Below are positions 20,911-30,367 of a stretch of DNA of 64,000 bases, in pieces (position 1 is the first letter of the stretch; each line of letters opens with the position of its first letter). The position numbers were made by a program, and so were the translations under genes. This stretch comes from Staphylococcus sp. IVB6214 (GTDB lineage: Bacteria; Bacillota; Bacilli; Staphylococcales; Staphylococcaceae). The stretch spans positions 496,001 through 560,000 of the forward strand of contig NZ_CP094723.1 of NCBI RefSeq assembly GCF_025558585.1. The letters are read 5' to 3'. A model generated the notes under the pieces. It searched no databases and was not told the origin of the DNA. It saw only the letters and a program-made list of their open reading frames with translations.

Positions 20911-22194
20911 ATGACAATAGAAGACAAAGTGACGAAGGTTATGGCATGTGATAAAAAGTATTTTGCAAAAGCAGGGCGAATACCTTACTATCCGCTAGTT
21001 ATTGATTCTGCACATGGGGCGACATTGATTGATGTCAATGGCAAAGAATATATTGACTTGTTATCAAGTGCGAGTTCACAAAATGTGGGACACACGCCTA
21101 AAAAGGTCGTTGAAGCGATACAGAGACAAGCTGAGAAGATGGTGCACTATACACCTGCATACATGCATCACGAGCCGCTTTCTAAGTTGGCAGAACGACT
21201 TTGTCGATTATCACCGGGGGATTTCGATAAAAAGGTGTTGTTTGGTTTAACCGGGTCAGATGCGGTGGATGGCATGATCAAGTTTGCGAGAGGGTATACG
21301 GGGAGACCTGATGTGATTAGTTTTACAAATGCATACCATGGTTCAACATATGGTTCAATCACTGCATCAGCGATTTCGTTAAATATGAGACGTAAAATAG
21401 GGCCGTTACTTCCAGGATTTTTCTATGTTCCGTATCCAGATGCTTATCGTGGTATGTACGGGTCAGTGACATCGAATACCGTAGAAGAATATTTAGCACC
21501 GTTGAAAGAAATGTTTAGAACATTTGTGCCACCAGAGGAAGTGGCGTGTATTTTGATTGAGACTTTCCAAGGGGATGGTGGTCTATTAGAACCCGTACAA
21601 GGTTATTTCGAGGCACTGGCTGACTTATGTCGATCACATGGTATTTTGTTGGCAGTTGATGATATTCAACAAGGATTTGGTAGAACAGGTAAGTTCAGTT
21701 CCATTGAACATTTTGATATTGAAGCAGATTTGATTGCATATGGGAAGTCAATTGCGGGCGGCATGCCGATGTCAGCAATTGTTGGTCGTAGCGAAGTGAT
21801 GGATGCACTTGATGCACCTGCACATCTATTTACAACAGGTGCCAATCCAGTATGTTGTGAAGCGGCGATTGCGACACTTGATATTTTAGAAGAAGAGAAT
21901 CTCATCAATGAAACAGCAAGAAAAGGACAACGAGTAAAACAGCGTATGCAACAATGGGTAACGAAATATCAATGTGTCGGTGATGTGAGAGGAGAAGGGT
22001 TATCGATTGGTATTGATATTGTATCGAATAAGATTGATAAAACGAAAGATGCGGAAGCTGCGTTGAAGATATGTAATGCATGTTTTGAACAAGGGGTCGT
22101 TATCATTGCAATTGCAGGTAGTGTTCTGAGATTTCAGCCTCCACTTGTGATTACAGATGAAGCGTTGAATCAGGCATTGAACGTTATAGAGTAA
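20911..22194 (+). CDS. Class III PLP-dependent aminotransferase, C-terminus cut by an in-frame TAA
   Basis: A 427-residue class III aminotransferase of the 4-aminobutyrate/ornithine type. SDAVDGMIKFAR holds the cofactor phosphate site, AVDDIQQGFGRTG the Asp that binds the pyridine ring, and IAYGKSIAGGMP the Schiff-base Lys. The frame continues after the TAA (22192-22194) for 20 more codons, reading AIEALEKGTLDDYQVEGQGW to a second TAA at 22255-22257; this is a typical C-terminal helix, so the ancestral protein had 447 or 448 residues and a nonsense change removed the end. The core is intact, so activity may remain. A YkvI-type transporter follows at once, suggesting uptake and transamination of one substrate. 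Confidence 0.85.
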   Translation: MTIEDKVTKVMACDKKYFAKAGRIPYYPLVIDSAHGATLIDVNGKEYIDLLSSASSQNVGHTPKKVVEAIQRQAEKMVHYTPAYMHHEPLSKLAERLCRLSPGDFDKKVLFGLTGSDAVDGMIKFARGYTGRPDVISFTNAYHGSTYGSITASAISLNMRRKIGPLLPGFFYVPYPDAYRGMYGSVTSNTVEEYLAPLKEMFRTFVPPEEVACILIETFQGDGGLLEPVQGYFEALADLCRSHGILLAVDDIQQGFGRTGKFSSIEHFDIEADLIAYGKSIAGGMPMSAIVGRSEVMDALDAPAHLFTTGANPVCCEAAIATLDILEEENLINETARKGQRVKQRMQQWVTKYQCVGDVRGEGLSIGIDIVSNKIDKTKDAEAALKICNACFEQGVVIIAIAGSVLRFQPPLVITDEALNQALNVIE

Positions 22195-22257
22195 GCAATT
22201 GAAGCATTAGAAAAAGGGACACTTGATGACTATCAAGTAGAAGGACAAGGGTGGTAA
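22195..22257 (+). pseudogene. Orphaned C-terminal segment of the aminotransferase
   Basis: Twenty sense codons in the same frame as the preceding gene, directly after its TAA and closed by a second TAA. The segment encodes a helix-forming sequence expected at the end of this family. It overlaps the ribosome site region of the following transporter gene. Confidence 0.7.
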
Positions 22258-22262
22258 GAACA

Positions 22263-23342
22263 ATGACAAATACAATTAATTGGCAAAAAGTTTTAAAGCT
22301 AAGTGGTGCATATATTGCATACTTAATCGGTTCAGGGTTCGCGACAGGGCAAGAAGTCATGCAATTCTTCGCTTCATACGGACCTGTTGGTATTATGGGC
22401 GCATTGATATCAATGGTTTTATTCTGCATATTAGGTTCAATGATTATGTTGAAAGGATACGAATTAAAGCTTAAACAACCAGGAGATATTTTCAAAGTTT
22501 ATTGCGGTAAGATTCTAGGTCGAATCATTGAGTATTTCGCATTGCTCTTTTTATTTAGCATTGTTGTGATCATGATAGCAGGGACGGGGGCTGTTGTATC
22601 AGAACATTTTAAGTTGCCTTCTGCCGTTGGATATCTCGGTATGGGATTGTTAGCGATGATTACGGTTATATTAGGATTGAATAAACTGATAGATATCATT
22701 GGACTGATTGGACCGGTCATCGTTGTTTTAACCATTGGCATTTGTGGTTATGTATTTTTAACACATCTTGGGGACATTCCATCTTTTGAAACACTACCAG
22801 AAGCAGCTCAAAAATTACAACCAGTTGGCCATTTTTGGCAGTCAGCCATTCTATTCTTTTGCTATAACATGTTAGCGGGTACGGTATTTTTTACACAGCT
22901 TGGTAGTGAAGTGGATAACAAAAAAGAAGCCGTTGCAACAGCTATCTGTGGGGCGTCAGGTCTGATGATCACAGTTGTAATGATGATTGTTGCAATGCTT
23001 GTTCATTACAATGAAGTCATCAAGTTAGAAGTGCCATTACTTTATATTGGTAATACTATTCACCCAGTGATCGCGTTATTCTTTGCGGTGTGTATCATTT
23101 TAGGTATCTATTCGACAACCGCACCGATGTATTGGCTCGTTAAAAATGAAGCGATGCGCTTTGTCAATCCACGTTTGGACATATTCGTGACGGTTGTGTT
23201 AGGTATCATCTTCATGCTTGGTGGTACATTGCCATTCGGTTCACTCGTTGCGACAATTTATCCATTTGTTGGTTATGTTGGTGCCTTCATTGCTGTCATC
23301 ATCTTTGCGCATACCATTTTACATTATATTAAGGAACAATAA
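22263..23342 (+). CDS. YkvI-family (COG3949) membrane transporter
   Basis: A 359-residue integral membrane protein with about ten predicted helices. The N-terminal GAYIAYLIGSGFATGQEVMQFF is the substrate-binding unwound helix signature of LeuT-fold transporters of the YkvI group. The substrate is unknown; the family is related to amino-acid and purine carriers. ATG at 22263 has AGGGTGG 9 bases upstream; GTG at 22251 would have none. It follows the aminotransferase with its start next to the ancestral stop, so both are likely one transcription unit. Confidence 0.82.
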   Translation: MTNTINWQKVLKLSGAYIAYLIGSGFATGQEVMQFFASYGPVGIMGALISMVLFCILGSMIMLKGYELKLKQPGDIFKVYCGKILGRIIEYFALLFLFSIVVIMIAGTGAVVSEHFKLPSAVGYLGMGLLAMITVILGLNKLIDIIGLIGPVIVVLTIGICGYVFLTHLGDIPSFETLPEAAQKLQPVGHFWQSAILFFCYNMLAGTVFFTQLGSEVDNKKEAVATAICGASGLMITVVMMIVAMLVHYNEVIKLEVPLLYIGNTIHPVIALFFAVCIILGIYSTTAPMYWLVKNEAMRFVNPRLDIFVTVVLGIIFMLGGTLPFGSLVATIYPFVGYVGAFIAVIIFAHTILHYIKEQ

Positions 23343-23486
23343 AGGTTTTGAGTCAATGACTTCCATAAAACGGCTGTTAGAGATGTTTTTCAATTCTAGT
23401 CTCCTTCTTGTAATGGTGATGCTCTATGTTTTCATTGTGCTGTATATTTGGTATAGTGAGATTAAATCATTTTGGAGGAAAACACT

Positions 23487-23954
23487 ATGTCTCAACATAC
23501 GGATGCAGAGATACGTGCTAATCACACAGGTAGGTTATTAGCTTACGTCTCATTCTTATTTGCAGTTTGTCTTGTGGTACATCAAGTCATGATTGTCGAC
23601 GGTCATGTGATCAGTCATATGCTCGAACAATCTGGAAACAAAGTGAGCGAGAACGCAATCAAATCGATAAGCAATAGTTTACGTTACACAGGTATTTTGT
23701 ATATTCTTGCGTATTCAGCAGGCGTTGTCGCAATAAAATTTCAACACCCATATTTATGGTGGTTTATGGTTGCTGTATTCATATCACAAGTTTTTAACGC
23801 ATTGTTAAACCCACCGATTCTTTACAGTGCGATTTTCCATGTGAAAGGATTTTTTGCATTAGTCCCATACGGTATTGTTGTATTAGGTTCAATCGCTGTT
23901 GCAGCGTTTATGATTACGACAAGTATTAAGCGTAAAACGACGTTCAATCGATAG
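23487..23954 (+). CDS. Hypothetical four-helix membrane protein
   Basis: A 155-residue protein with about four hydrophobic helices (LLAYVSFLFAVCLVVHQV, ILYILAYSAGVVAI, LWWFMVAVFISQVF, FFALVPYGIVVLGSIAVAAF) and a polar 35-residue loop after the first. GGAGG precedes ATG 23487. The same kind of gene sits between eno and secG in other staphylococci. No function is known. Confidence 0.75.
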   Translation: MSQHTDAEIRANHTGRLLAYVSFLFAVCLVVHQVMIVDGHVISHMLEQSGNKVSENAIKSISNSLRYTGILYILAYSAGVVAIKFQHPYLWWFMVAVFISQVFNALLNPPILYSAIFHVKGFFALVPYGIVVLGSIAVAAFMITTSIKRKTTFNR

Positions 23955-24022
23955 TCAGCATTGTCGTCAATGGAATAATGTGATAAAATAGCTTTCGTAT
24001 ATGATGAATGGAGGACAATCTG

Positions 24023-24256
24023 ATGCATACTTTTATTGTTGTATTACTGATTATTGACTGTATCGCACTCATCACTGTTGTTTTATTGCAAGAAGGTAAG
24101 AGTAATGGCTTATCAGGTGCCATTAGTGGTGGAGCTGAGCAATTATTCGGTAAACAAAAACAACGTGGTATAGATTTATTTTTGCATAGATTGACAATTG
24201 TACTATCAATTATTTTCTTTGTATTAATGTTAAGTATCAGTTACTTTGATATGTAG
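24023..24256 (+). CDS. secG: Preprotein translocase subunit SecG
   Basis: A 77-residue SecG with two membrane helices separated by the conserved loop [23 protein letters not shown]. It assists SecYE-SecA protein export. The ATG at 24023 follows TGGAGG; five codons upstream from 24008 include the ribosome site. A strong terminator follows, although est-rnr-smpB lie directly downstream. Confidence 0.94.
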   Translation: MHTFIVVLLIIDCIALITVVLLQEGKSNGLSGAISGGAEQLFGKQKQRGIDLFLHRLTIVLSIIFFVLMLSISYFDM

Positions 24257-24287
24257 AGTCCGACAGTTGTGTAGTCGGACTTTTTTA
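24257..24287 (+). terminator. Terminator after secG
   Basis: AGTCCGAC (24257-24264) pairs with GTCGGACT (24274-24281), followed by a run of Ts. Confidence 0.9.
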
Positions 24288-24356
24288 TTTGAGCCGGAAT
24301 ATACGAATCGCTAAAATAAAGTTATATGACAGACGAAGAAAGGACACGATTTTAAT

Positions 24357-25097
24357 ATGAAAATTCAACTTCCAAAGCCATTTTTGTTTGAAGGTGGGAA
24401 ACGTGCAGTATTATTATTACATGGTTTTACTGGTAACAGTTCTGATGTGAGACAATTGGGTCGTTATCTTCAGAAAAAAGGCTACACTTCTCATGCCCCA
24501 CACTATGAAGGGCATGCCGCACCACCAGAAGAAATTTTGAAATCGAGTCCACATGTTTGGTACAAAGATGCACTCGATGGATACGACTATTTGATTGATC
24601 AAGGATATGATGAGATTGCCGTAGCAGGACTTTCATTGGGTGGTGTTTTTGCATTAAAGTTAAGTTTAAACCGTGATGTAAAGGGAATTGTTACGATGTG
24701 TACACCTGCTTACATTAAGACAGAGGGTGCTATGTTCGAAGGATTTTTGGACTATGCCCGTAACTTTAAGAAATATGAAGGAAAAGATGAAGCAACGATT
24801 GATAGTGAAATGGATGTATTTCATCCAACTGAGACGTTGAAAGAACTACAAGATACAATTCAAGGTGTTCGTGATAGCCTTGATGAAGTGATGGATCCAT
24901 TATTAGTCATTCAATCTGAACATGATGAGATGATTAATCCGGACTCTGCCAATGTGATTCACGATACTGCGATTTCTGACAATAAATCCTTGTCATGGTA
25001 TCACAATTCAGGACACGTCATTACAATAGATAAAGAAAAAGAACAAGTTTTTGAAGAAGTCTATCAATTTTTAGAATCGCTGGATTGGAACGATTAA
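24357..25097 (+). CDS. est: Carboxylesterase (Est30/YvaK type alpha/beta hydrolase)
   Basis: A 246-residue serine hydrolase. The nucleophile is in GLSLGG, Asp in SEHDEMI and His in SGHVI, with the oxyanion motif LLHGFTG near residue 25. Relatives cleave short-chain and monoacylglycerol esters. It lies upstream of rnr, the usual secG-est-rnr-smpB order, and is probably co-transcribed with rnr (42-base gap). Confidence 0.9.
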   Translation: MKIQLPKPFLFEGGKRAVLLLHGFTGNSSDVRQLGRYLQKKGYTSHAPHYEGHAAPPEEILKSSPHVWYKDALDGYDYLIDQGYDEIAVAGLSLGGVFALKLSLNRDVKGIVTMCTPAYIKTEGAMFEGFLDYARNFKKYEGKDEATIDSEMDVFHPTETLKELQDTIQGVRDSLDEVMDPLLVIQSEHDEMINPDSANVIHDTAISDNKSLSWYHNSGHVITIDKEKEQVFEEVYQFLESLDWND

Positions 25098-25139
25098 GAT
25101 CAGTGACAGATAAAAGTTTAATAGGAAAGGAGGCAAATA

Positions 25140-27479
25140 ATGAATTTAAAACAAGAAATATTAAAGCTAATTCAAGAAGAGGATTATCGTGCGATGTCGG
25201 TTTCTGACTTTCAAGATGCACTCGGTTTAAGTAGTGCAGAATCATTTCGTGACTTGATCAAAGTCTTAAACGAATTGGAACAGACTGGGATTGTGACACG
25301 TACGAAGCAAGATCGATATCAAAAAAAGGGGCCTAAGCCGGGGCTCGTACGAGGGACGCTCAGTCAAAATAAAAAAGGATTTGCATTTTTACGTCCTGAA
25401 GATGAAACAATGGAGGATATTTTTATCCCACCAAGCAAAGTGAACTATGCAATGGATGGTGACACTGTCGTTGTTGAAGTACAAAAGGCTCGTGGTGATT
25501 ATCGAAAAGGCAAGTTTGAAGGTGAGGTCAAGTCAATTGAACGTCATGCCGTTCAACAAGTCGTTGGGACATTCTCTGAAGCACGTCATTTCGGCTTTGT
25601 GATTCCAGATGATAAACGAATCATGCAAGACATCTTCATCCCGAAAGGACAAGACTTAGGCGCTGTCGAAGGCCACAAAGTATTAGTGCAGATTACACAA
25701 TATTCAGATGGTACGAACAACCCAGAAGGACAAGTATCTGCCATTTTAGGGCATAAAAATGACCCGGGTGTCGATATTTTATCAATCATCTACCAACACG
25801 GAATCGAAATTGAATTTCCAGAAGATGTGTTAAAAGAAGCGGAAGCTGTACCTAAGTCAATCAAGCCAGAAGAAATCAAAGGACGTCGTGATTTAAGAGA
25901 TGACTTGACGATTACGATTGATGGTGCAGATGCGAAAGATCTTGATGATGCGATTGCCTTGAAGCAATTAGACAATGGCCATATTGAACTGACAGTGAGT
26001 ATTGCCGACGTAAGTTATTATGTGACGGAAGGTAGTGTGCTCGACCGTGAAGCATATGACCGTGCGACGAGTGTGTACCTTGTTGACCGAGTAATCCCAA
26101 TGATTCCCCATCGTCTCAGCAATGGTATCTGTTCATTGAATCCGAATGTGGATCGACTCACAATGAGTTGTCGCATGGAGATTAATGAACATGGTGAAGT
26201 TGTTAAGCATGAGATCTTTGATAGTGTCATCCATTCCGATGCACGTATGACGTATGATGCAGTTAATGAAATTATTACCGAACATAACCCAGCCGTACGT
26301 CAACAATACGCAGAAGTAACACCGATGTTAGATATGGCACAGACGTTATCGAATCGCCTGATTTCTATGCGTAAACGTCGTGGTGAGATTGACTTTGATA
26401 TTCCAGAAGCTCAAGTACAAGTAAACAGCGATGGAATTCCAGAAGATGTTGTCATTCGTACACGTGGTGAAGGTGAACGTTTAATTGAGTCGTTCATGCT
26501 TGCAGCGAATGAGACAATTGCTGAACATTTTAATCGAAAAGATGTACCATTTTTATATCGTATTCATGAGCAACCGAAGTCAGAACGTCTTCGTCAATTT
26601 TTCGATTTTATCACGAACTTCGGTATGATGATAAAAGGAACAGGTGAAGCAATTCATCCAAGTACGTTACAGAGAATTTCTGAAGAAGCAACGGGACGAC
26701 CAGAAGATCGTGTCATCTCAACAATGATGTTACGTTCTATGCAACAAGCACGTTATGAAGCGGATAATCTTGGACACTTTGGACTAGCTGCGGACTACTA
26801 CACGCATTTCACGTCACCAATCAGACGTTATCCTGACTTGATTGTACATCGTTTAATTCGAAAATATTTGATTGAACAATCAATGGATGGCAAAGCGATG
26901 CGTCGATGGGAAGATACGTTGCCAGAGATTGCAACGCATACGTCTAACCGTGAGCGTCGTGCGATTGAAGCGGAGCGAGATACGGATGAGTTGAAGAAGG
27001 CAGAGTACATGATTCAACACATTGGTGATGAATTTGAAGGTGTCATTAGTTCTGTTGCGAATTTTGGTATGTTTATCGAGTTACCGAATACAATTGAAGG
27101 GCTTGTGAGCATTCAAAATATGACCGATGACTATTACAACTTCGATGAGCATCATATGGCATTGATTGGTGAGCATAAGGCGAAGGTCTATCGCATAGGA
27201 GATACTGTCAAAGTAAAAGTTGTACATGTTGATGTAGATGAACGCCAAATTGACTTCCAAGTTGTTGGCATGCCGATTGACTTAAAAGGCAGTCGTGATA
27301 AGAAACAACAAGGTAAAACAATTCAGATCAAAACGAAGGGCAATCAATTCAAAGGCAAAAACGACGGTAAGAAGAAGCGTAAACAACGTAAAGGTAAGAA
27401 CGAACGTCAAAAAACGAAACACAAGCCGTTTTATAAAGATAAAAGCATCAAAAAGAAAGCCCGAAGAAAGAAAAAATAA
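25140..27479 (+). CDS. rnr: Ribonuclease R
   Basis: A 779-residue 3'-5' exoribonuclease. In order: N-terminal helix-turn-helix, two cold-shock domains, the RNB catalytic domain with the metal site TIDGADAKDLDDAIAL (near residue 260), an S1 domain (FEGVISSVANFGMFIEL near 630) and a Lys-rich C-terminal tail. It degrades structured RNA and takes part in tmRNA-mediated decay; adjacency to smpB and ssrA fits. AAAGGAGG precedes the ATG. Confidence 0.97.
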   Translation: MNLKQEILKLIQEEDYRAMSVSDFQDALGLSSAESFRDLIKVLNELEQTGIVTRTKQDRYQKKGPKPGLVRGTLSQNKKGFAFLRPEDETMEDIFIPPSKVNYAMDGDTVVVEVQKARGDYRKGKFEGEVKSIERHAVQQVVGTFSEARHFGFVIPDDKRIMQDIFIPKGQDLGAVEGHKVLVQITQYSDGTNNPEGQVSAILGHKNDPGVDILSIIYQHGIEIEFPEDVLKEAEAVPKSIKPEEIKGRRDLRDDLTITIDGADAKDLDDAIALKQLDNGHIELTVSIADVSYYVTEGSVLDREAYDRATSVYLVDRVIPMIPHRLSNGICSLNPNVDRLTMSCRMEINEHGEVVKHEIFDSVIHSDARMTYDAVNEIITEHNPAVRQQYAEVTPMLDMAQTLSNRLISMRKRRGEIDFDIPEAQVQVNSDGIPEDVVIRTRGEGERLIESFMLAANETIAEHFNRKDVPFLYRIHEQPKSERLRQFFDFITNFGMMIKGTGEAIHPSTLQRISEEATGRPEDRVISTMMLRSMQQARYEADNLGHFGLAADYYTHFTSPIRRYPDLIVHRLIRKYLIEQSMDGKAMRRWEDTLPEIATHTSNRERRAIEAERDTDELKKAEYMIQHIGDEFEGVISSVANFGMFIELPNTIEGLVSIQNMTDDYYNFDEHHMALIGEHKAKVYRIGDTVKVKVVHVDVDERQIDFQVVGMPIDLKGSRDKKQQGKTIQIKTKGNQFKGKNDGKKKRKQRKGKNERQKTKHKPFYKDKSIKKKARRKKK

Positions 27480-27495
27480 GTTGAGGTGAGACCGT

Positions 27496-27960
27496 ATGGC
27501 GAAAAAGTCAGGCAAAGGTACCTTAGCAGAAAATCGTAAAGCAAGACATGATTATCAGATTGAAGATACGATTGAAGCAGGCATTGTATTACAAGGCACT
27601 GAGATTAAATCTATTCGACGTGGAAGTGCCAATTTGAAAGACAGTTATGCACAAGTGAAAAATGGTGAGATATTCTTACAAAATATGCACATCGCACCAT
27701 ACGAAGAAGGGAATCGTTTCAATCATGATCCTTTACGTTCACGCAAACTGCTACTGCATAAGCGTGAAATTGTAAAACTTGGCGATCGTACACGCGAGAT
27801 TGGTTACTCAATCGTGCCACTCAAACTTTACCTTAAACAAGGTCATTGTAAAGTCTTGTTAGGTGTCGCACGTGGTAAGAAAAAGTACGACAAGCGTCAG
27901 TCTTTAAAAGAAAAAGCAGTCAAACGCGATATGGCACGTGCCATGAAGCAAAAGTACTAA
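27496..27960 (+). CDS. smpB: SsrA-binding protein SmpB
   Basis: A 154-residue SmpB with the RNA-binding beta-barrel ([24 protein letters not shown]) and the basic C-terminal helix that enters the empty mRNA channel ([21 protein letters not shown]). It binds the tmRNA encoded 75 bases downstream and loads it on stalled ribosomes. GAGGTGAG precedes the ATG. Confidence 0.98.
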   Translation: MAKKSGKGTLAENRKARHDYQIEDTIEAGIVLQGTEIKSIRRGSANLKDSYAQVKNGEIFLQNMHIAPYEEGNRFNHDPLRSRKLLLHKREIVKLGDRTREIGYSIVPLKLYLKQGHCKVLLGVARGKKKYDKRQSLKEKAVKRDMARAMKQKY

Positions 27961-28002
27961 ACATTGCACTGCATGCTAATATTTGATAAGATATAATGTG
28001 CT

Positions 28003-28030
28003 TTGATGTAAAAACAAGGCACATTATACG
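28003..28030 (+). promoter_or_regulatory. Putative ssrA promoter
   Basis: TTGATG (28003-28008), 16 bases, TATACG (28025-28030), six bases before the tmRNA 5' end. An inverted repeat AATGTGC/GCACATT (27995-28001 and 28019-28025) overlaps it; its role is unknown. Confidence 0.45.
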
Positions 28031-28035
28031 ATTAT

Positions 28036-28393
28036 GGGGACGTTTATGGATTCGACAGGGGTCCCCCGAGCTTATGAAGCGTGTCGGAGGGTTGTCTTCG
28101 TCATCAACACACTCAGTTTATAATAACTGGCAAAACTAACAACAATTTCGCAGTAGCTGCCTAAGCGCACTCTGCATCACCTAACCGCATCGCCTATGTG
28201 CGGTTAACGTGATTCAACTGAAGTAGGCTACACACGTCACTGCCGTTTGAAGTCTGACGTGGAGAGATTAATCAAGCTAGCATCATGTTGGTTGTCTGTC
28301 ACCTTGCATGATGTGAAACTTATCGATAGACTACACACGTAGAAACATTTGTATCAGGACCTTTGGACGCGGGTTCAAATCCCGCCGTCTCCA
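28036..28393 (+). ncRNA. ssrA: Transfer-messenger RNA
   Basis: The 5' end GGGGACG pairs with CGTCTCC at the 3' end to form the tRNA-like acceptor, and GGTTCAAATCC is the T-arm. The CCA end is not encoded. The resume codon is GGC at 28129; the tag reads GKTNNNFAVAA and stops at TAA 28162-28164. The encoded tag matches the S. aureus one apart from Thr in place of Ser at position 3. With SmpB it frees stalled ribosomes and marks products for ClpXP and similar proteases. Confidence 0.96.
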
Positions 28394-28399
28394 CTATAT

Positions 28400-28440
28400 A
28401 GCTCGCAACCCGCGTGGTTGTGGGCTTTTTATTTTTTTTA
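28400..28440 (+). terminator. Terminator after ssrA
   Basis: AGCTCGCAACC (28400-28410) pairs with GGTTGTGGGCT (28416-28426) with wobbles, followed by a long T run. Confidence 0.9.
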
Positions 28441-28634
28441 AAGTGCACAATATTGCCCCAATTTCGCACCAAAATTTTATTGAAAAGCTATAATGACAAA
28501 CTGTAAGAAGTTAATGTGTCTTAAATTTTATGTGTTATAAATTTCTATGAAAAGCCATCAATGATATATTAAAATAGAGTGATATCTTGTGATGTTGAAA
28601 GTATAAAAGAAGTTATTTAATAAAGAGGGTTATT

Positions 28635-29381
28635 ATGGATTATAAACTAAGGGTTTTGAATGGACATGTAAATATTCAATCAAGTTTTGAACGGATCATT
28701 ATTTATTATGTTCTGTCTGGGGAAGTGCGTATTAAACAAGGGAAAGAAATAAAAATATACGCAAAAGATGCATTCTTTTTTGTAAAACCATTTTCAGCTC
28801 CTATTATTTTAAATAGTGGTGGAGAAGTTTTAGAGTTAATGATTGATAAAAGAAGCTTCAATCGATATTCGTTATTAAATTCGGAAAAAATTTATCAAAA
28901 AGCGCATCATATCCAAGACGTTGATGCAGCGATTAAAGATGAAATACTACATATCATGGATGCACAATCTGAACCAACGTTATTTAATTCTGATTTACAT
29001 ATCATACGTTTAATTAATTATATTGACTTAGCAGGATATATCGATAATGTTGCCAATGTGAACAATGAATTGGTTATCAATGTGTTACATTATGTGAATA
29101 CGCATTATAAAAGTGAATTATCAGTGAACAAAATTGCAGATCACTTTTATGTGAATGCAAGTTATTTATCTAGAATTTTTTCAGAGACATTAAATATATC
29201 TCTACTTAATTATATTCGTAAAATCAAAATGTACAGTATTGCGATTGATATTATCAGCTTAAAAACTGACCAGAATATTTGGCAAGATTATGGGTTTAAA
29301 ACATATGAATCTTATTTGAAAAATTTTAAAAAGACCTTTGATCTAACACCTTCCGAATTTCTAAAAAATCCACCATTTTAA
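28635..29381 (+). CDS. AraC-family transcriptional regulator
   Basis: A 248-residue protein. The N-terminal 110 residues resemble a cupin sensing domain (YYVLSGEVRIKQGKEIKIYAKDAFFF); the C-terminal 100 residues hold two helix-turn-helix motifs ending in FKTYESYLKNFKKTFDLTPSEFLKN, a diverged AraC signature. The first helix-turn-helix is SVNKIADHFYVNASYLSRIFSE. Target and ligand are unknown; it probably acts on the neighbouring gene, which an insertion sequence has interrupted. GAGGG lies before the ATG. Confidence 0.85.
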   Translation: MDYKLRVLNGHVNIQSSFERIIIYYVLSGEVRIKQGKEIKIYAKDAFFFVKPFSAPIILNSGGEVLELMIDKRSFNRYSLLNSEKIYQKAHHIQDVDAAIKDEILHIMDAQSEPTLFNSDLHIIRLINYIDLAGYIDNVANVNNELVINVLHYVNTHYKSELSVNKIADHFYVNASYLSRIFSETLNISLLNYIRKIKMYSIAIDIISLKTDQNIWQDYGFKTYESYLKNFKKTFDLTPSEFLKNPPF

Positions 29382-29445
29382 ATTTAATATTAATAAAAAG
29401 TTGAATTTTGTATGATATGATCATCATCGACAAAGGGGGATTTCT

Positions 29446-29499
29446 ATGAAGGAATAGATAAAAACTTTTCTCGGGACATTCGGCACTGCACCCTTAATA
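29446..29499 (+). pseudogene. Left remnant of a gene interrupted by the insertion sequence
   Basis: AAAGGGGGA precedes an ATG that reads M-K-E and then meets TAG (29455-29457). The same frame then gives IKTFLGTFGTAPLI up to the IS end, and is in register (modulo 3) with the frame that reopens at 30733 as MGSAQFLVGVG. The simplest reading is a small membrane protein of about 90 residues split by the IS and also carrying a stop at codon 4. Both points are inference. Confidence 0.45.
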
Positions 29500-29524
29500 T
29501 GGGACTCACATAAAAACACTTGAA

Positions 29525-30367
29525 TTAGGCTGCTAATTTTCTGTATTGCACAGGGGATAAGTAGCCTAATTTTTGTTGAATTCGATTATTATTATAGTTT
29601 TCAATGTACTTTTCGACAATATCCTTTACAATGAAATTAGAGTTATTTAACTCATTGTTAAGATAAAATGTTTCACACTTTAGCGAGGAATGGAAACATT
29701 CTATCGGGGCGTTATCAGCAGGTGTACCTTTGCGAGACATACTTCTGATAATGCCCTTTTCTTCGCATAATTGGTAGTAAGCATGCGATGTATAGACGCT
29801 TCCTTGATCGCTATGAAGTAGACATTCTTCTGGAATATCAATTTGGTTTAAGGTGTCATTTACCAAACTTTGATCTTGTGTATCGCTAATCTTATAAGCC
29901 ACAATTTCACCGTTATATAAATCGATGATTGAAGATAAATACAACATTGAATTACCAAAGGGAAGATACGTAATATCAGTAGTCAGTACTTGTAGAGGTT
30001 GATTTGCTCTAAAGTTACCATTCAGTTTATTGCTTGTAAGATAATATGCCTTCCCTCGACGTTTAGATTTCTTAATTCTAACTCTACAATTCAAATTATT
30101 TTCTCTCATAATTCTTTGTACACGTTTATGGTTTATCGGTTGTTTAGAGGCCTGATTCATCAGAGCAGTTATCTTGCGATAGCCGTACGTGTAATGATTA
30201 TCTTCACATAATTCCTTAACCTTTTTAACTGTTGTATCTTCCGTTTTCTTCTTATTTTTCCAACGGTAGTAATTTGATTTAGGGACATTCAACACTTCCA
30301 AAATCAGCTTCACAGGATGCCTGTGCTTTAACTCATCCACTAATTCTATCACTACTTCAGGTACCAC
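29525..30367 (-). CDS. IS3-family transposase OrfB (DDE integrase domain)
   Basis: 280 residues in the orfB frame. The N-terminal HTH_21 part (CEDNHYTYGYRKITALMN) precedes the rve core with Asp in LTTDITYLP, Asp in LHSDQGSVY and Glu in PIECFHSSLK, then the family end GYLSPVQYRK. All three catalytic acids are present and the frame is intact, so the element may be active. The GTG at 30367 overlaps orfA by 16 bases; the normal product is probably an OrfAB fusion made by -1 frameshifting. Confidence 0.92.
   Translation of the reverse strand: MVPEVVIELVDELKHRHPVKLILEVLNVPKSNYYRWKNKKKTEDTTVKKVKELCEDNHYTYGYRKITALMNQASKQPINHKRVQRIMRENNLNCRVRIKKSKRRGKAYYLTSNKLNGNFRANQPLQVLTTDITYLPFGNSMLYLSSIIDLYNGEIVAYKISDTQDQSLVNDTLNQIDIPEECLLHSDQGSVYTSHAYYQLCEEKGIIRSMSRKGTPADNAPIECFHSSLKCETFYLNNELNNSNFIVKDIVEKYIENYNNNRIQQKLGYLSPVQYRKLAA

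Noticed and set aside
23218..23541. A 107-codon frame spanning the end of the YkvI gene and the start of the next gene
   Set aside because: It overlaps two better-supported genes, has no ribosome site and no recognisable domain.
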